Below are positions 8,742 through 17,414 of a stretch of DNA of 39,395 nt, piece after piece (position 1 is the stretch's first letter; every line of letters begins with the position of its first letter). The stretch spans positions 1 through 39,395 of the forward strand of contig JAFYLQ010000044.1 in NCBI GenBank assembly GCA_017550105.1, given 5' to 3'. The position numbers were made by a program, and so were the translations under genes. Source of the stretch: Clostridia bacterium (GTDB taxonomy: Bacteria; Bacillota; Clostridia; Oscillospirales; Acutalibacteraceae). The notes under the pieces are model-generated. The model worked only from the letters and a program-made list of their open reading frames with translations. It did no database searches and was not told the DNA's origin.

Positions 8742-8770
8742 ATTTTAACATTACCGTCCGTATAAATCAA
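8742..8770 (-). promoter_or_regulatory. Promoter for the phosphoesterase-GH5 operon
   Basis: On the minus strand TTGATT (8770-8765), a 17-base spacer and TAAAAT (8747-8742). Transcription would begin near 8735, about 34 bases before the start at 8701, which rules out the longer upstream start. Confidence 0.6.
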
Positions 8771-8849
8771 TTGTAAAAACAAACAATTAGATGTAATAAA
8801 ATATGTTAAAAAGTTTCATATTTGTATTTATTTTTATGTTTTTCTATGA

Positions 8850-8855
8850 TATAAT
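8850..8855 (+). promoter_or_regulatory. -10 element for the DUF1858-rqcH cluster
   Basis: A perfect TATAAT 28 bases before the start at 8884. The base run 17 bases upstream (TTTATT at 8827) is a poor -35, so only the -10 is well supported. Confidence 0.45.
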
Positions 8856-8883
8856 ATGAAAAAAACAAAAAGGAGTTTTTAAT

Positions 8884-9084
8884 ATGCAGATTACTAAAGA
8901 TACAGTTATCGGTAACATTCTTGACGAAGCACCCGATACAGCACCTTTTTTCCTTGAAATGGGTATGCATTGCTTAGGTTGCCCCGCTTCAAGAGGCGAA
9001 ACAGTTGAAATGGCTTGTATGGTTCACGGTGTTAATGCCGACGAGCTTATTGCTAAAATCAACAAATTCCTTGCCGAAAAATGA
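8884..9084 (+). CDS. DUF1858 redox-disulfide domain protein
   Basis: A 66-residue protein matching the DUF1858 family (often described as a hybrid-cluster-protein-associated redox disulfide domain). It carries the typical CLGC pair at Cys30 and Cys33 after the EMGMH segment, and VNADELIAKIN near the end. The two cysteines probably form a redox or metal-binding pair; the biochemical role is not established. Ribosome site AAAGGAG is 8 bases upstream. Its stop overlaps the trmK start by 4 bases (ATGA), so the two are translationally coupled. Confidence 0.85.
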   Translation: MQITKDTVIGNILDEAPDTAPFFLEMGMHCLGCPASRGETVEMACMVHGVNADELIAKINKFLAEK

Positions 9085-9758
9085 GTGTTAATCTCACACC
9101 GAGGCTTTCTGCTGCCGCATCTCTCGTGAGGGGCGGCGGCATTATTGCAGATATCGGTACCGACCACGGGTATCTGCCCGTTTACCTTATTCAATCGGGT
9201 AGGGTAAGGGGTGCCATAGCGGCAGATATCGGCAAAATGCCTTTACAAAATGCCGCCAAAACCGTTGAGCATTATGGCTTAACCGACCTTATTACCCTTC
9301 GTTTATCCGACGGGCTTCGCGAGTTTTCTGAAACCGATGCGGATGAATACATCTTTGCGGGTATGGGTGGTACCCTTATAGCCGAAAAATTAGCGGAAAC
9401 TCCGTGGGTAAAAAACAGTAATTTGCATTTCGTCTTCCAGCCTCAGTCCAGAGCGGAGGATTTACGAAAATTCCTTTTCGAAAACGGCTTTTCAATAAAT
9501 ACCGAACTTGCCGTGCACGAGGGCAGACGTGTTTACATAACCTTTGACGTAACGTATACGGGTGAAGTTAATCCCTTTACCGAAGCCGATTGCTTTATCG
9601 GTAAGCTTCCTCACACTGAGGATGCTCACAAGCACCTGTCCTTGCAGCTTACAAGACTCAAAGAAAAATACAACGCATATTCTAAATGCGATAAATTACA
9701 CGAGGTCCCCGGACTTCTTGATACTATTCAGAAAATCGAAGGTTTCATAAATGCTTAA
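9081..9758 (+). CDS. trmK: tRNA (adenine(22)-N(1))-methyltransferase
   Basis: The N-terminal Rossmann motif IIADIGTDHGYLPVYL, an acidic SAM-ribose strand (AIAADIGKMPLQNA) and FAGMGGTLI are hallmarks of the TrmK/YqfN family, which methylates A22 in the D-loop of tRNA using SAM. The length of 225 residues is normal, and the C-terminal helical hairpin is present (LQLTRLKEKYNAY). It overlaps DUF1858 by 4 bases and the next gene by 8 bases. In Bacilli and Clostridia trmK is usually next to nif3; here a membrane protein gene lies between them. Confidence 0.9.
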   Translation: MSVNLTPRLSAAASLVRGGGIIADIGTDHGYLPVYLIQSGRVRGAIAADIGKMPLQNAAKTVEHYGLTDLITLRLSDGLREFSETDADEYIFAGMGGTLIAEKLAETPWVKNSNLHFVFQPQSRAEDLRKFLFENGFSINTELAVHEGRRVYITFDVTYTGEVNPFTEADCFIGKLPHTEDAHKHLSLQLTRLKEKYNAYSKCDKLHEVPGLLDTIQKIEGFINA

Positions 9759-10299
9759 TACAATTGCACAGATAATCGGCTTCCTTGGTGCGGGAGTTAA
9801 CTTTCTGTCCTTCCAACAAAGTAAGCGTCGCAACATAATCGGCGTTCAGATAGGTGCCGCCCTGCTTTTTATAATTCACTTTGTCCTTCTTGGTATTGAT
9901 GGTGACGGCGAGGCTTTTTCAGGTGCCGCACTTAATTTTATTGGTCTTTTACGTTCCGTGGTTTTTATAAACAACCATAAAAAATGGGCAAAAAGCCCCG
10001 TGTGGCTTGTGGTGTTCGTTATTATCAGCACCGTTGCGGCTATTCTCACGTGGGAGGCTTGGTATTCATTCCTGCCCTCTGCGGCAATGATACTTACAAC
10101 CGTCAGCTATTGGATGAAAAGCGAAACTAAAATTCGCCTTATTACCTTCCCAAGCTCACCCTGTTGGCTCATTTATAACGTCATTGTGGGCTCCGTGGCA
10201 GGTATTGTTACCGAATGCATAGTTATGACGTCCCTTATTATTGCTATTGTCAGATACGATATTTTAAAAAATAAAAAGGTGGTAAAAAATGAAAATTAA
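9751..10299 (+). CDS. YgjV-family inner membrane protein
   Basis: A 182-residue protein with six or so hydrophobic helices. The start IAQIIGFLGAGVNFLSFQQ, the central FSGAALNFIGLLRSVVF, and the closing WLIYNVIVGSVAGIVTE follow the pattern of the bacterial inner-membrane YgjV family, resembling small PQ-loop-like transporters. Function is not established. It overlaps trmK by 8 bases and nif3 by 11 bases, so it is firmly inside this operon even though it interrupts the usual trmK-nif3 pairing. Confidence 0.75.
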   Translation: MLNTIAQIIGFLGAGVNFLSFQQSKRRNIIGVQIGAALLFIIHFVLLGIDGDGEAFSGAALNFIGLLRSVVFINNHKKWAKSPVWLVVFVIISTVAAILTWEAWYSFLPSAAMILTTVSYWMKSETKIRLITFPSSPCWLIYNVIVGSVAGIVTECIVMTSLIIAIVRYDILKNKKVVKNEN

Positions 10300-11032
10300 A
10301 GAGGTTTATGAGTTTCTTGATTTTGTTGCACCCTTTAAAACCGCTGCTCAGTGGGATAATTGCGGTCTGAGTGTTGGGTCTCTCGATAATGATTTTACAA
10401 AAATACTTATAGCTCTCGACGTAACCGACGAGGTTATTGATGAAGCACTTAAAATCGGGGCAGAGCTGGTTGTAACTCATCATCCCTTGATTTTCAATCC
10501 TGTTTCCTGTGTTGAGGGTGACAGTCTTTTATATAAAGCCGTAAAATCGGGCATAACCTTTATTTCATCACACACCTGTCTTGATAAAGCCATAGGCGGT
10601 GTTAACGACTGCCTTGCCCGTAAGGCGGGTATCAGAAACGTTCAGCACGAAACCGTTGATGAATTCTTGAAGATTGGCGAAATTGACCCCTGCGGCGTAA
10701 AGGAGTTTGCCGAAAAAATAAAGGCTGCTCTCGGTGGTGCGGTCGCCTTTACCGACAACGGCAAGGTAATCAGTAAGGTTGCCTTCTGCTCAGGCGGTGG
10801 CGGTGATTTAATAAATGCCGCGGCTGTTATGGGGGCGGATGCCCTTCTTACAGGTGAAGCCAAGCACCACGAATACCTTGAAGCAAACCGCCTTGGTGTA
10901 GCCCTTATAACTGCGGGTCATTACGAGACCGAGGTTATAGCCTGCGATTATTTGTACGATATTTTATTTAAACAATTTGATGATGCAGAAGTTGTGGTTT
11001 TCAAAGGAAAATCACCTGTTGATTATGTGTGA
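10289..11032 (+). CDS. Nif3-like dinuclear metal centre protein
   Basis: NIF3/YqfO family, annotated as GTP cyclohydrolase 1 type 2 homologue in many genomes. Metal ligands are seen in VVTHHPLIF (adjacent histidines), SSHTCLD, and near the end GHYETEV. The length of 247 residues corresponds to the short form, lacking the central PII-like insert of Bacillus YqfO. The family makes toroidal hexamers; the physiological role is unresolved. Start ATG at 10289 follows AAAGGTGG inside the end of the YgjV gene. rqcH follows 10 bases later. Confidence 0.9.
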   Translation: MKIKEVYEFLDFVAPFKTAAQWDNCGLSVGSLDNDFTKILIALDVTDEVIDEALKIGAELVVTHHPLIFNPVSCVEGDSLLYKAVKSGITFISSHTCLDKAIGGVNDCLARKAGIRNVQHETVDEFLKIGEIDPCGVKEFAEKIKAALGGAVAFTDNGKVISKVAFCSGGGGDLINAAAVMGADALLTGEAKHHEYLEANRLGVALITAGHYETEVIACDYLYDILFKQFDDAEVVVFKGKSPVDYV

Positions 11033-11042
11033 GTGATATATT

Positions 11043-12779
11043 ATGGCATTGGACGGAATGTACCTTAGCTTCCTCGTTTCATCGGTAAACGATTTACTTG
11101 CGGGAGCAAAGGTTGATAAAATTCACCAACCCTCCAAAAACGAGTTGGTGTTTATAATGCGAACCAAGGGCGGTATGCATAAGCTGTATTTTACGGCGGA
11201 TGCAAACAGTCCTCGTTTTGCCGTGGTTGAAAAAACACCCGAAAATCCTCAGAATCCGCCCATGTTATGTATGCTTTTCAGAAAACGTCTTGTGGGTGCT
11301 ACACTTCTCGGTGTTGAGCAAATGGGTCTTGACCGTGTAGCTTTTTTCAATTTTGATGCGACCAACGAAATAGGTGACAGGGTGAAGCTTACCCTTGCGG
11401 TTGAAATAATGGCACAGCACAGTAACGTTATACTTTTTGACGGTGATAACCGAATTGTGGATGCCCTTAAGCGTGTTGACGGTGAAAAGTCATCTTACCG
11501 CCTTGTGTTGCCCGGTGCACAGTACAAATTACCGCCCCAACAGGAAAAAATTGATTTAAGAACCGCCGAGCCCACCTGTGTTTGTGATAATATTCTTGAA
11601 CAGACCAACTCAAAAATCTCAGGCGCAATTCTCAAAACACTTCAGGGTGTGTCACCCTTGTTATCCCGTGAAATTGCCTTTAGGACTTGCGGTGACGATA
11701 AGGGCACAGGGGAGTTAAGCTCAGAGGATAAAATGAAGCTTCTTTGCGAAATAAGTGCATTAAAAACTATGCTTTGTTCAGGCTTACCCGAGCCTGCTAT
11801 GGTCCTTGATGAATCCGAAAAGCCCCTTGAATTTTCATTTATGCCCATTACACAGTATGGCAATAGCCTGAGGGTAATTAAAAAAGAAAACGTATTTACA
11901 CTTCTTGAAGGGTTCTATTCAGAGCGTGACAGACTTCTCAGAACCCGTTCAAAGGGTGCCGAGCTTTTTAAGGTTATTGAAAATGCCATTGAGCGTACCT
12001 CACGAAAAATAAATAATCAACAGGATGACCTTAACAAGTGTGCCGATAGGGAAGGAATACGTATTAATGCGGAGCTTGTAACTGCATCACAGTACAGGTT
12101 GCAAAAGGGTCTGTCCGTTTACGAGGTTGAAAATTATTACGACAACAATAATATTGTTAAAATAAGCGTTGACCCTGCACTTTCGCCCTCACAGAATGCA
12201 CAGAAATTATACAAGGAATACCGCAAGGCTTGTACTGCAGAAAATATGCTTATTAAGCTTATTGAAGAGGGTAAGCAGGATTTGGAATACCTTGAAACCG
12301 TAAAGGATTTGCTTGAACGCTCAACCCTTGAACGAGAGTTTGGTGAAATCAAGGATGAGCTTATAGCGCAGGGCTTTGTAAAGCCCAAGAAAACAGGCAA
12401 AAAGCAAATGAAAAAGCAGGTGCTACCACCCCTTGAGTTTAAAACAAGTCAGGGCTTAACGGTGCTTGTGGGCAGAAATAATATTCAGAACGATAAGCTC
12501 ACCTTTAAAACAGGCCGTAAAGGTGACATTTGGCTTCATTCTCAGAAATGCCCCGGCTCCCACGTTCTGCTTCTTGCCGAAGGTGACGAGGTGCCCGACG
12601 ATGCCATTGTTGAGGCTGCCGAAATTGCCGCATATTATAGCTCTGCAAAGGACGGCACAATCGTAACCGTTGACTATACCGACGTTAAAAATATCAAAAA
12701 GCCCAACGGCGCAAAGCCCGGCTTTGTGGTTTATTACACTTATTATTCAGTTAACGTAAAACCTAAAAATAAGGAATAA
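11043..12779 (+). CDS. rqcH: Ribosome quality-control protein RqcH (NFACT family)
   Basis: NFACT protein of 578 residues (formerly called fibronectin-binding protein). NFACT-N is at about 1-200, with the Asp97-Arg98 pair in QMGLDRVAFF exactly where the tRNA-binding DR motif of RqcH lies. A coiled-coil region follows at about 270-430 (residues near RKINNQQDDLNKCADREG), then NFACT-R at about 450-570 (VGRNNIQNDKLTFK, DIWLHSQKCPGSHVLL). RqcH binds obstructed 50S subunits and recruits tRNA-Ala to add C-terminal alanine tails that mark stalled peptides for degradation. Last gene of the cluster; strong terminator at 12784. Confidence 0.93.
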   Translation: MALDGMYLSFLVSSVNDLLAGAKVDKIHQPSKNELVFIMRTKGGMHKLYFTADANSPRFAVVEKTPENPQNPPMLCMLFRKRLVGATLLGVEQMGLDRVAFFNFDATNEIGDRVKLTLAVEIMAQHSNVILFDGDNRIVDALKRVDGEKSSYRLVLPGAQYKLPPQQEKIDLRTAEPTCVCDNILEQTNSKISGAILKTLQGVSPLLSREIAFRTCGDDKGTGELSSEDKMKLLCEISALKTMLCSGLPEPAMVLDESEKPLEFSFMPITQYGNSLRVIKKENVFTLLEGFYSERDRLLRTRSKGAELFKVIENAIERTSRKINNQQDDLNKCADREGIRINAELVTASQYRLQKGLSVYEVENYYDNNNIVKISVDPALSPSQNAQKLYKEYRKACTAENMLIKLIEEGKQDLEYLETVKDLLERSTLEREFGEIKDELIAQGFVKPKKTGKKQMKKQVLPPLEFKTSQGLTVLVGRNNIQNDKLTFKTGRKGDIWLHSQKCPGSHVLLLAEGDEVPDDAIVEAAEIAAYYSSAKDGTIVTVDYTDVKNIKKPNGAKPGFVVYYTYYSVNVKPKNKE

Positions 12780-12783
12780 AAAC

Positions 12784-12822
12784 AAAAGGTTCAATCACGT
12801 TTTGTGATTGAACCTTTTATCG
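12784..12822. terminator. Strong bidirectional terminator
   Basis: Fifteen-base perfect stem: AAAAGGTTCAATCAC (12784-12798) and GTGATTGAACCTTTT (12804-12818), loop GTTTT. A and T runs on both sides let it serve rqcH on plus and the alpha-galactosidase on minus. Confidence 0.85.
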
Positions 12823-15000
12823 TTATTTCGCAATTAAATGCACTCTGTAGGAAACGCCGTCGCCGTGGGGCTTGTGGGTGAGGTTAAGACCTGCATTCAT
12901 AAGGTATGCACCGCTGTAAACCTCGCCTGTTTCTTCAATTTCATACATTTTGTCTTTATCAAGACCCTTAAGTCTTAACAAGAAGAATTCGTCATATACA
13001 CGCTTGATTTCAACAACGGTTACCAGTGCCTCGTTTTTGTCCTCGGAAACAAATTCCCATGCAACGCGGAACTCGTTTTCAAAGGGTGTTATAAGTCTGT
13101 AAAGGTCACCGTAGTGAATAACGTCGTAATATTTATGGTAAAGTGCAATCTGTGCTGTGATTTCAGCTTTTTCCTCAGCAGTAAGCTTGTCGGGGTCAAG
13201 CTCGTAGCCGAAGGAACCCCAAAGAGCCACGTTCATTTTTGTTTCGTAGCCCGTGCGGTTGTTTGCAGAAACGTGAGCTCCCATTGTAAGGGCAGGGTAG
13301 CACATTGAAGTACCAAACTGAATTGTAAGTCTTTCGATGGGGTCAGTGTTGTCACTTGTCCATATCTGGGGTGAATAGTAAAGCATACCGGGGTCAAAAC
13401 GACCGCCGCCACCTGAACAGTTTTCTAAAAGAATATGGGGGAAATCCTTTGTAAGACGGTCCATAATCTCGTACGTGCCAAGAACAAAGCGGTGGAAAAC
13501 CTCGCCCTGTTTTTCTGCGGGAAGCTCAGCACAGGAAACCTCCGTAAGGTTTCTGTTGAAGTCCCATTTAACGTAGTCGATATTGTTATTTGAAAGAATA
13601 TCGTACATCATTTTGTAAACGTACTCACGAACCTCTTTTCGTGAGTAGTCCATAACGTACTGTGTACGTGCAATGGACCTGTCACGACCCTCGGTGTGTA
13701 AGCACCAGTCAGGGTGTGCTCTGTAAACGTCCGAGTCAGGAGAAATCATTTCGGGCTCAAACCATATACCGAACTTAAGTCCGCAGTCGTTAACCTCTTT
13801 AATGAGCCCGTCCAAGCCCTTCTGAAGCTTGTAATCTGCAACGTACCAGTCACCGAGTGAACAGTTGTCACTGTCACGCTTGCCAAACCAACCGTCGTCC
13901 ATAACAAGCATTTCAAGACCGATATCCTTAGCGTGCTTTGCAAATGATACGAGCTTGTCGTGGTCAAAGTCCATACCCGTGCCTTCCCAGTTGTTAATAA
14001 GAAGGGGACGCTTAGCCTTTTTCCACTTACCGCGGATAAGGTTATTTGAATACAATCTGTGGAAAATACGGCTCATTTCACCAATACCCTCGTTGGTGTA
14101 AACCATAACTGCCTCGGGTGAATAGAAGGTTTCACCGGGTGCGAGGTGCCAGCTGAAGCCTTCGGGGTTAATACCCATAACAAGACGGGTACAGTTGAAC
14201 CCGTCAACCTCAACGTCGATTGAGAAGTTACTGCTGTATACAAGGTTGAAGCCGTAGCATTCACCATATTCCTCGTTGGCATTCTTGCTTACAAGTGCGG
14301 TGAAGGGGTTGTGGTTGTGGCTTGAGGAACCGCGTTTGCTCTTGATTGACTGAATACCCCTGTGAAGGCGGTATCTTTCAAGGCTTCTTTCCTTAACCCA
14401 TCTGCCGTAAAGGTCCATCATTTCGTAATCTGAGCCGGGCATATCAATACAAAGTGAGTGTATTGTGTCAATGTAGAATGCCTCGTCCGAGGTATTTTCA
14501 ACCTTAACGCTTCGTGTCATAGCACCGTAGTTGTTAAATACTGTGTAAACAAGCGTAACCTTAGCACCTGTAAGCTTGTCCACAGTAACGACCTCAAGGG
14601 TGTCTGCCTCATCCTCGTTGTTTACGTATAAAGCAGGGAGTCCGGGAATGGGCTTTTTGCCCTTAGAAATTGTATGGCTTACGTATCTTAAATCCGTAAC
14701 CTTGTTGCCTGCGCTGTTTTTAACCGCAAATGCAGAAAGACGGAAATCACCTGCGCCGAATGTGGAATATTCAAGGGGTGTAACGTCGGGTGAAAAGTTG
14801 AAAACACGGGCAGAGGGACTGTCGGGACAGAATGAAGCAAAACCCGGTCTGATTCGCAGCTGCTCAACGTTTACGTCGGGAATATTGGCACCGTAGTAGT
14901 AATGCACAAGGTAATTACCCTCAAACACACCGAAAATATAAGTCGATGTTTTGGTGTCGAGCTTAAATATCTTTTTATCTTCAATGAACTGTATTGACAT
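12823..15000 (-). CDS. GH36 alpha-galactosidase
   Basis: 725 residues, the usual length of clan D GH36 bacterial alpha-galactosidases (N-terminal beta-sandwich, TIM barrel, C-terminal beta domain). The catalytic nucleophile is Asp480 (DYVKWDFNR) and the acid/base Asp550 (IWTSDNTD). Other fingerprints are INNWEG at 336-340, MDDGWFGKRD at 368-377, GIWFEPEM at 411-418 and CSGGGGRFD at 528-536. The enzyme releases galactose from melibiose, raffinose and stachyose. No signal peptide, so the oligosaccharides must be imported. AGGAG lies upstream of the ATG. It is 14 bases downstream of the aldo/keto reductase and shares its promoter. Confidence 0.92.
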   Translation of the reverse strand: MSIQFIEDKKIFKLDTKTSTYIFGVFEGNYLVHYYYGANIPDVNVEQLRIRPGFASFCPDSPSARVFNFSPDVTPLEYSTFGAGDFRLSAFAVKNSAGNKVTDLRYVSHTISKGKKPIPGLPALYVNNEDEADTLEVVTVDKLTGAKVTLVYTVFNNYGAMTRSVKVENTSDEAFYIDTIHSLCIDMPGSDYEMMDLYGRWVKERSLERYRLHRGIQSIKSKRGSSSHNHNPFTALVSKNANEEYGECYGFNLVYSSNFSIDVEVDGFNCTRLVMGINPEGFSWHLAPGETFYSPEAVMVYTNEGIGEMSRIFHRLYSNNLIRGKWKKAKRPLLINNWEGTGMDFDHDKLVSFAKHAKDIGLEMLVMDDGWFGKRDSDNCSLGDWYVADYKLQKGLDGLIKEVNDCGLKFGIWFEPEMISPDSDVYRAHPDWCLHTEGRDRSIARTQYVMDYSRKEVREYVYKMMYDILSNNNIDYVKWDFNRNLTEVSCAELPAEKQGEVFHRFVLGTYEIMDRLTKDFPHILLENCSGGGGRFDPGMLYYSPQIWTSDNTDPIERLTIQFGTSMCYPALTMGAHVSANNRTGYETKMNVALWGSFGYELDPDKLTAEEKAEITAQIALYHKYYDVIHYGDLYRLITPFENEFRVAWEFVSEDKNEALVTVVEIKRVYDEFFLLRLKGLDKDKMYEIEETGEVYSGAYLMNAGLNLTHKPHGDGVSYRVHLIAK

Positions 15001-15014
15001 AACTTACACTCCTG

Positions 15015-16139
15015 TTATTTGCTTAATTCTGTAAGCTTTTTTAATTTATCGGGGATTTTAATCTTCTGTGGGCAATACTCCATACACTTGCCACAGTTGA
15101 TACAGTTATGACCGTGCTTTTCCTCGGGAATTTGGGCATAAAGCCTTTTGAAATCCTCGGCGTTGCGGGTTTTGTTGTATTCGTTAAATGCGGTGAAGCA
15201 AGCGGGTATATCCACACCTGCAGGACAGTTTTTAACGCAATATTTACAGTCGGTGCAGGGTATTGCAAAATTCTTTCTGAAAAGCACGTTTGCCTTCTCA
15301 ATAGCTTCCCTTTCAACCTCTGTAAGGGGCTTGCCCTCGGTGAAGGTTTTGATGTTATCCGCAACCTGCTCATAGGTTGACATACCGCTGAGGATTGTTA
15401 AAACCAAGGGTAGCTCAAGGTCGTATCTTAAAGCGTATGAGGCGGCGGATGCGTCCCCAAGCTCCTCAAATACCTTGCGAGCCTCATCGTTAAGTGTGTG
15501 CAGTGAGCCACCGCGCACAGGCTCCATAATTATGCAGGGAATATTTCTTTCCTCAAGTGCCTTGTAATAGGATTTTGCATCGGTTGCTTCCCAGTCATAA
15601 TAGTTAATCTGAAGCTGAACAAAGTCCCATTTGTACTTGTCGATTAACTCTAAGAAAAAGTCAAGGTCGCCGTGGTAAGAGAAGCCCAAGTGACGGATTT
15701 TACCCTCTTCTTTTTTCTTTGTAAGGTACTCGTAAGAGTTATCCTTTTCAAAAACGGACATAACGTCACGGTTAACTGCGTGTAAAAGGTAAAAGTCAAA
15801 GTAATCAACGCCGCATTTTTCAAGCTGCTCGTTGAAAAGCTCGTCCGTGTGCTTGCCGTGGTCCTTGATAGCCCAACCGGGGAGCTTGGTTGCAAGGCAA
15901 TAGGATTCGCGGGGATATCTGCTTAAGGCATCCTTTGCAAAGCGCTCTGAGTCGCCGCCGTGGTAGGTGTAGGCGGTGTCAAAATAGTTGACACCTGATT
16001 CAAATGCAAGGTCAATAAGCCTGAAGGCCTCGTCACGGTCAATAAGGTCGGAATCCTCGCTGATTTTCGGTAAACGCATAAGACCGAAGCCGAGCTTTGA
16101 GATTTTTCTTCCGATAGAATTAAAGTCACTGTATTGCAT
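15015..16139 (-). CDS. Aldo/keto reductase with C-terminal 4Fe-4S ferredoxin domain
   Basis: Residues 1-280 form the aldo/keto reductase barrel: GLMRLPKI, the catalytic region DTAYTYHGG, LATKLPG (Lys) and YLLHAV (His), plus NYYDWEATDAKSYY. The C-terminal 90 residues hold two cysteine clusters, CTDCKYCVKNCP and CINCGKCMEYCP, able to bind two [4Fe-4S] centres. Such fused enzymes are common in anaerobes; electron donor and substrate are usually unknown. The start at 16139 follows AAGGAGGA and lies just downstream of a clear promoter; the longer upstream start is not supported. First gene of an operon with the GH36 enzyme, which suggests reduction of a sugar-derived or related carbonyl (inference). 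Confidence 0.88.
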   Translation of the reverse strand: MQYSDFNSIGRKISKLGFGLMRLPKISEDSDLIDRDEAFRLIDLAFESGVNYFDTAYTYHGGDSERFAKDALSRYPRESYCLATKLPGWAIKDHGKHTDELFNEQLEKCGVDYFDFYLLHAVNRDVMSVFEKDNSYEYLTKKKEEGKIRHLGFSYHGDLDFFLELIDKYKWDFVQLQINYYDWEATDAKSYYKALEERNIPCIIMEPVRGGSLHTLNDEARKVFEELGDASAASYALRYDLELPLVLTILSGMSTYEQVADNIKTFTEGKPLTEVEREAIEKANVLFRKNFAIPCTDCKYCVKNCPAGVDIPACFTAFNEYNKTRNAEDFKRLYAQIPEEKHGHNCINCGKCMEYCPQKIKIPDKLKKLTELSK

Positions 16140-16169
16140 AAAAATCCTCCTTGAAAAAGGTTTGTGATA

Positions 16170-16198
16170 ATTATACAATACAGTGCTTCTTTTTACAA
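16170..16198 (-). promoter_or_regulatory. Promoter for the AKR-GH36 operon
   Basis: On the minus strand TTGTAA (16198-16193), a 17-base spacer and a perfect TATAAT (16175-16170), 31 bases before the start codon at 16139. Confidence 0.75.
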
Positions 16199-16205
16199 GT
16201 TTATT

Positions 16206-17126
16206 TTAAAATGTAGTTTCTATGTTTTTGGTGCAGAATTCGGGGGAGTATCTGAAATAATCAAGGTGTCCGTCCTTGATGAAATATTTTGGCTTTTTCC
16301 GAGGATATTCCGCATCGAATGAATCAACAATTATAAGCTTGAATTTCATTTTTTCGGGAATAATGCTTTTTATAAAAACACTTGCCTGCTGACCCTCGTA
16401 TACGTTGGGGGTATATTCTGCAAGACCCGATAAATTGGGTGTAAGCTCAACAAAAATACCGTAGCTTTCAATGCTTCTTACAATCCCGCTTACTGTTTCG
16501 CCCGTGTTAAAGCCTTTGGCATTTTCCTCCCACGTTCCCAGCAATTCCTTGTGGGTAAGTGTAACTCTGCCGTAATCATCAAAGCTTTTTATAACTGCCT
16601 TAACATTGTCACCTGCAGAAAATCTTACGTTGGGGTGGGGGATTCTTGAAACGGATATATTGTCAATGGGTAACAGGGCGTTTATACCGCAACCGATATC
16701 ACAAAAAACGCCGAAGCTTTCAAGGTGGGTAACTCTGGCGTCAATAACATCACCGGGTGTGAGAAGGGATAATCGGTTATCAATAAAATCATTCTGCACC
16801 TTTTTTCGGCTAAGAATTGCAAGTTTCCCTTTGGGTGTCTCTTTGATTTCATCAATTATAAATCTTACGGGCTTATTCACACGGGCTATTATTGCAATGT
16901 CACGGGTGGTGCCGTCACTTATGCCCATAGCACATTCCTCTCGGGGGATTATACCGCGAATGAACCCGAAATCTATATGTAAATTGTGTTCGCAATCACA
17001 GTAACTCACTCTTTGCTCCAAAGGTATTTTTTCAAAATGTGCTCTCATAAAATTTTCAAATGACGACAAATAAAGCTTGTTTTCTTTACTGTTTATCAAA
17101 AAGCCCTCCGGTAGATATGACATCAT
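16206..17126 (-). CDS. S1-domain RNA-binding protein
   Basis: About 306 residues with two recognisable S1 (OB-fold) domains in the second half: LTPGDVIDARVTHLESFGVFCDIG (start about residue 122) and FNTGETVSGIVRSIESYGIFVEL (about 208), each with the KSFDDYGRVTLTHKELLGTW-like strand pattern. The N-terminal 110 residues contain a diverged third OB-like unit (FGFIRGIIPREE). Similar rpsA-like proteins occur across Clostridia and bind single-stranded RNA, probably affecting translation. The ATG at 17126 is 6 bases from AGGTG; a GTG at 17135 overlaps that ribosome site and is rejected. It is divergent from the DUF951-prfA operon. It is shorter than true ribosomal S1. Confidence 0.7.
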   Translation of the reverse strand: MMSYLPEGFLINSKENKLYLSSFENFMRAHFEKIPLEQRVSYCDCEHNLHIDFGFIRGIIPREECAMGISDGTTRDIAIIARVNKPVRFIIDEIKETPKGKLAILSRKKVQNDFIDNRLSLLTPGDVIDARVTHLESFGVFCDIGCGINALLPIDNISVSRIPHPNVRFSAGDNVKAVIKSFDDYGRVTLTHKELLGTWEENAKGFNTGETVSGIVRSIESYGIFVELTPNLSGLAEYTPNVYEGQQASVFIKSIIPEKMKFKLIIVDSFDAEYPRKKPKYFIKDGHLDYFRYSPEFCTKNIETTF

Positions 17127-17171
17127 AAAATTCACCTGTTTTCATTAATTTTTATTTACTCTTTAATTTTA

Positions 17172-17180
17172 TGTAAAAGT
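17172..17180 (+). promoter_or_regulatory. Extended -10 promoter of the DUF951-prfA operon
   Basis: TGG-TACAAT (TG at 17172-17173, hexamer 17175-17180), 43 bases before the GTG at 17223. No good -35 at 17 bases, consistent with an extended -10 promoter. Confidence 0.5.
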
Positions 17181-17222
17181 GTGGTACAATATTTCATAAT
17201 TTTATTTTCGGAGGGATTTTTC

Positions 17223-17414
17223 GTGGATGTTCGTGTTGGCGATATTTTAGAGATGAAAAAACAACACCCCTGCGGTACAAAGCAATTTTATGTTTTGCGT
17301 TCAGGTATGGATTTTCGTTTGCGTTGTTGCGGATGTGAGCGTGAATTCCTTATTCCCCGTGTTAAGGCGGAAAAAAACATTAAAAAAATAATCAGGGAGA
17401 ATACCGATGCTTGA
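17223..17414 (+). CDS. DUF951 family protein
   Basis: A 63-residue protein starting at the GTG at 17223, 7 bases after GGAGGG (17210-17215); longer readings have no ribosome site. The sequence is typical of DUF951: [17 protein letters not shown], then a single CxxC-like set (RCCGCEREF) and a basic end. It is probably a small zinc- or nucleic-acid-binding protein, but the role is unknown. It overlaps prfA by 8 bases and heads the operon, as in other Firmicutes where DUF951 genes sit near translation genes. Confidence 0.85.
   Translation: MDVRVGDILEMKKQHPCGTKQFYVLRSGMDFRLRCCGCEREFLIPRVKAEKNIKKIIRENTDA

Noticed and set aside
17127-17135. GTG start for the S1 protein
   Set aside because: It lies within the ribosome site AGGTG; the ATG at 17126 is properly spaced.
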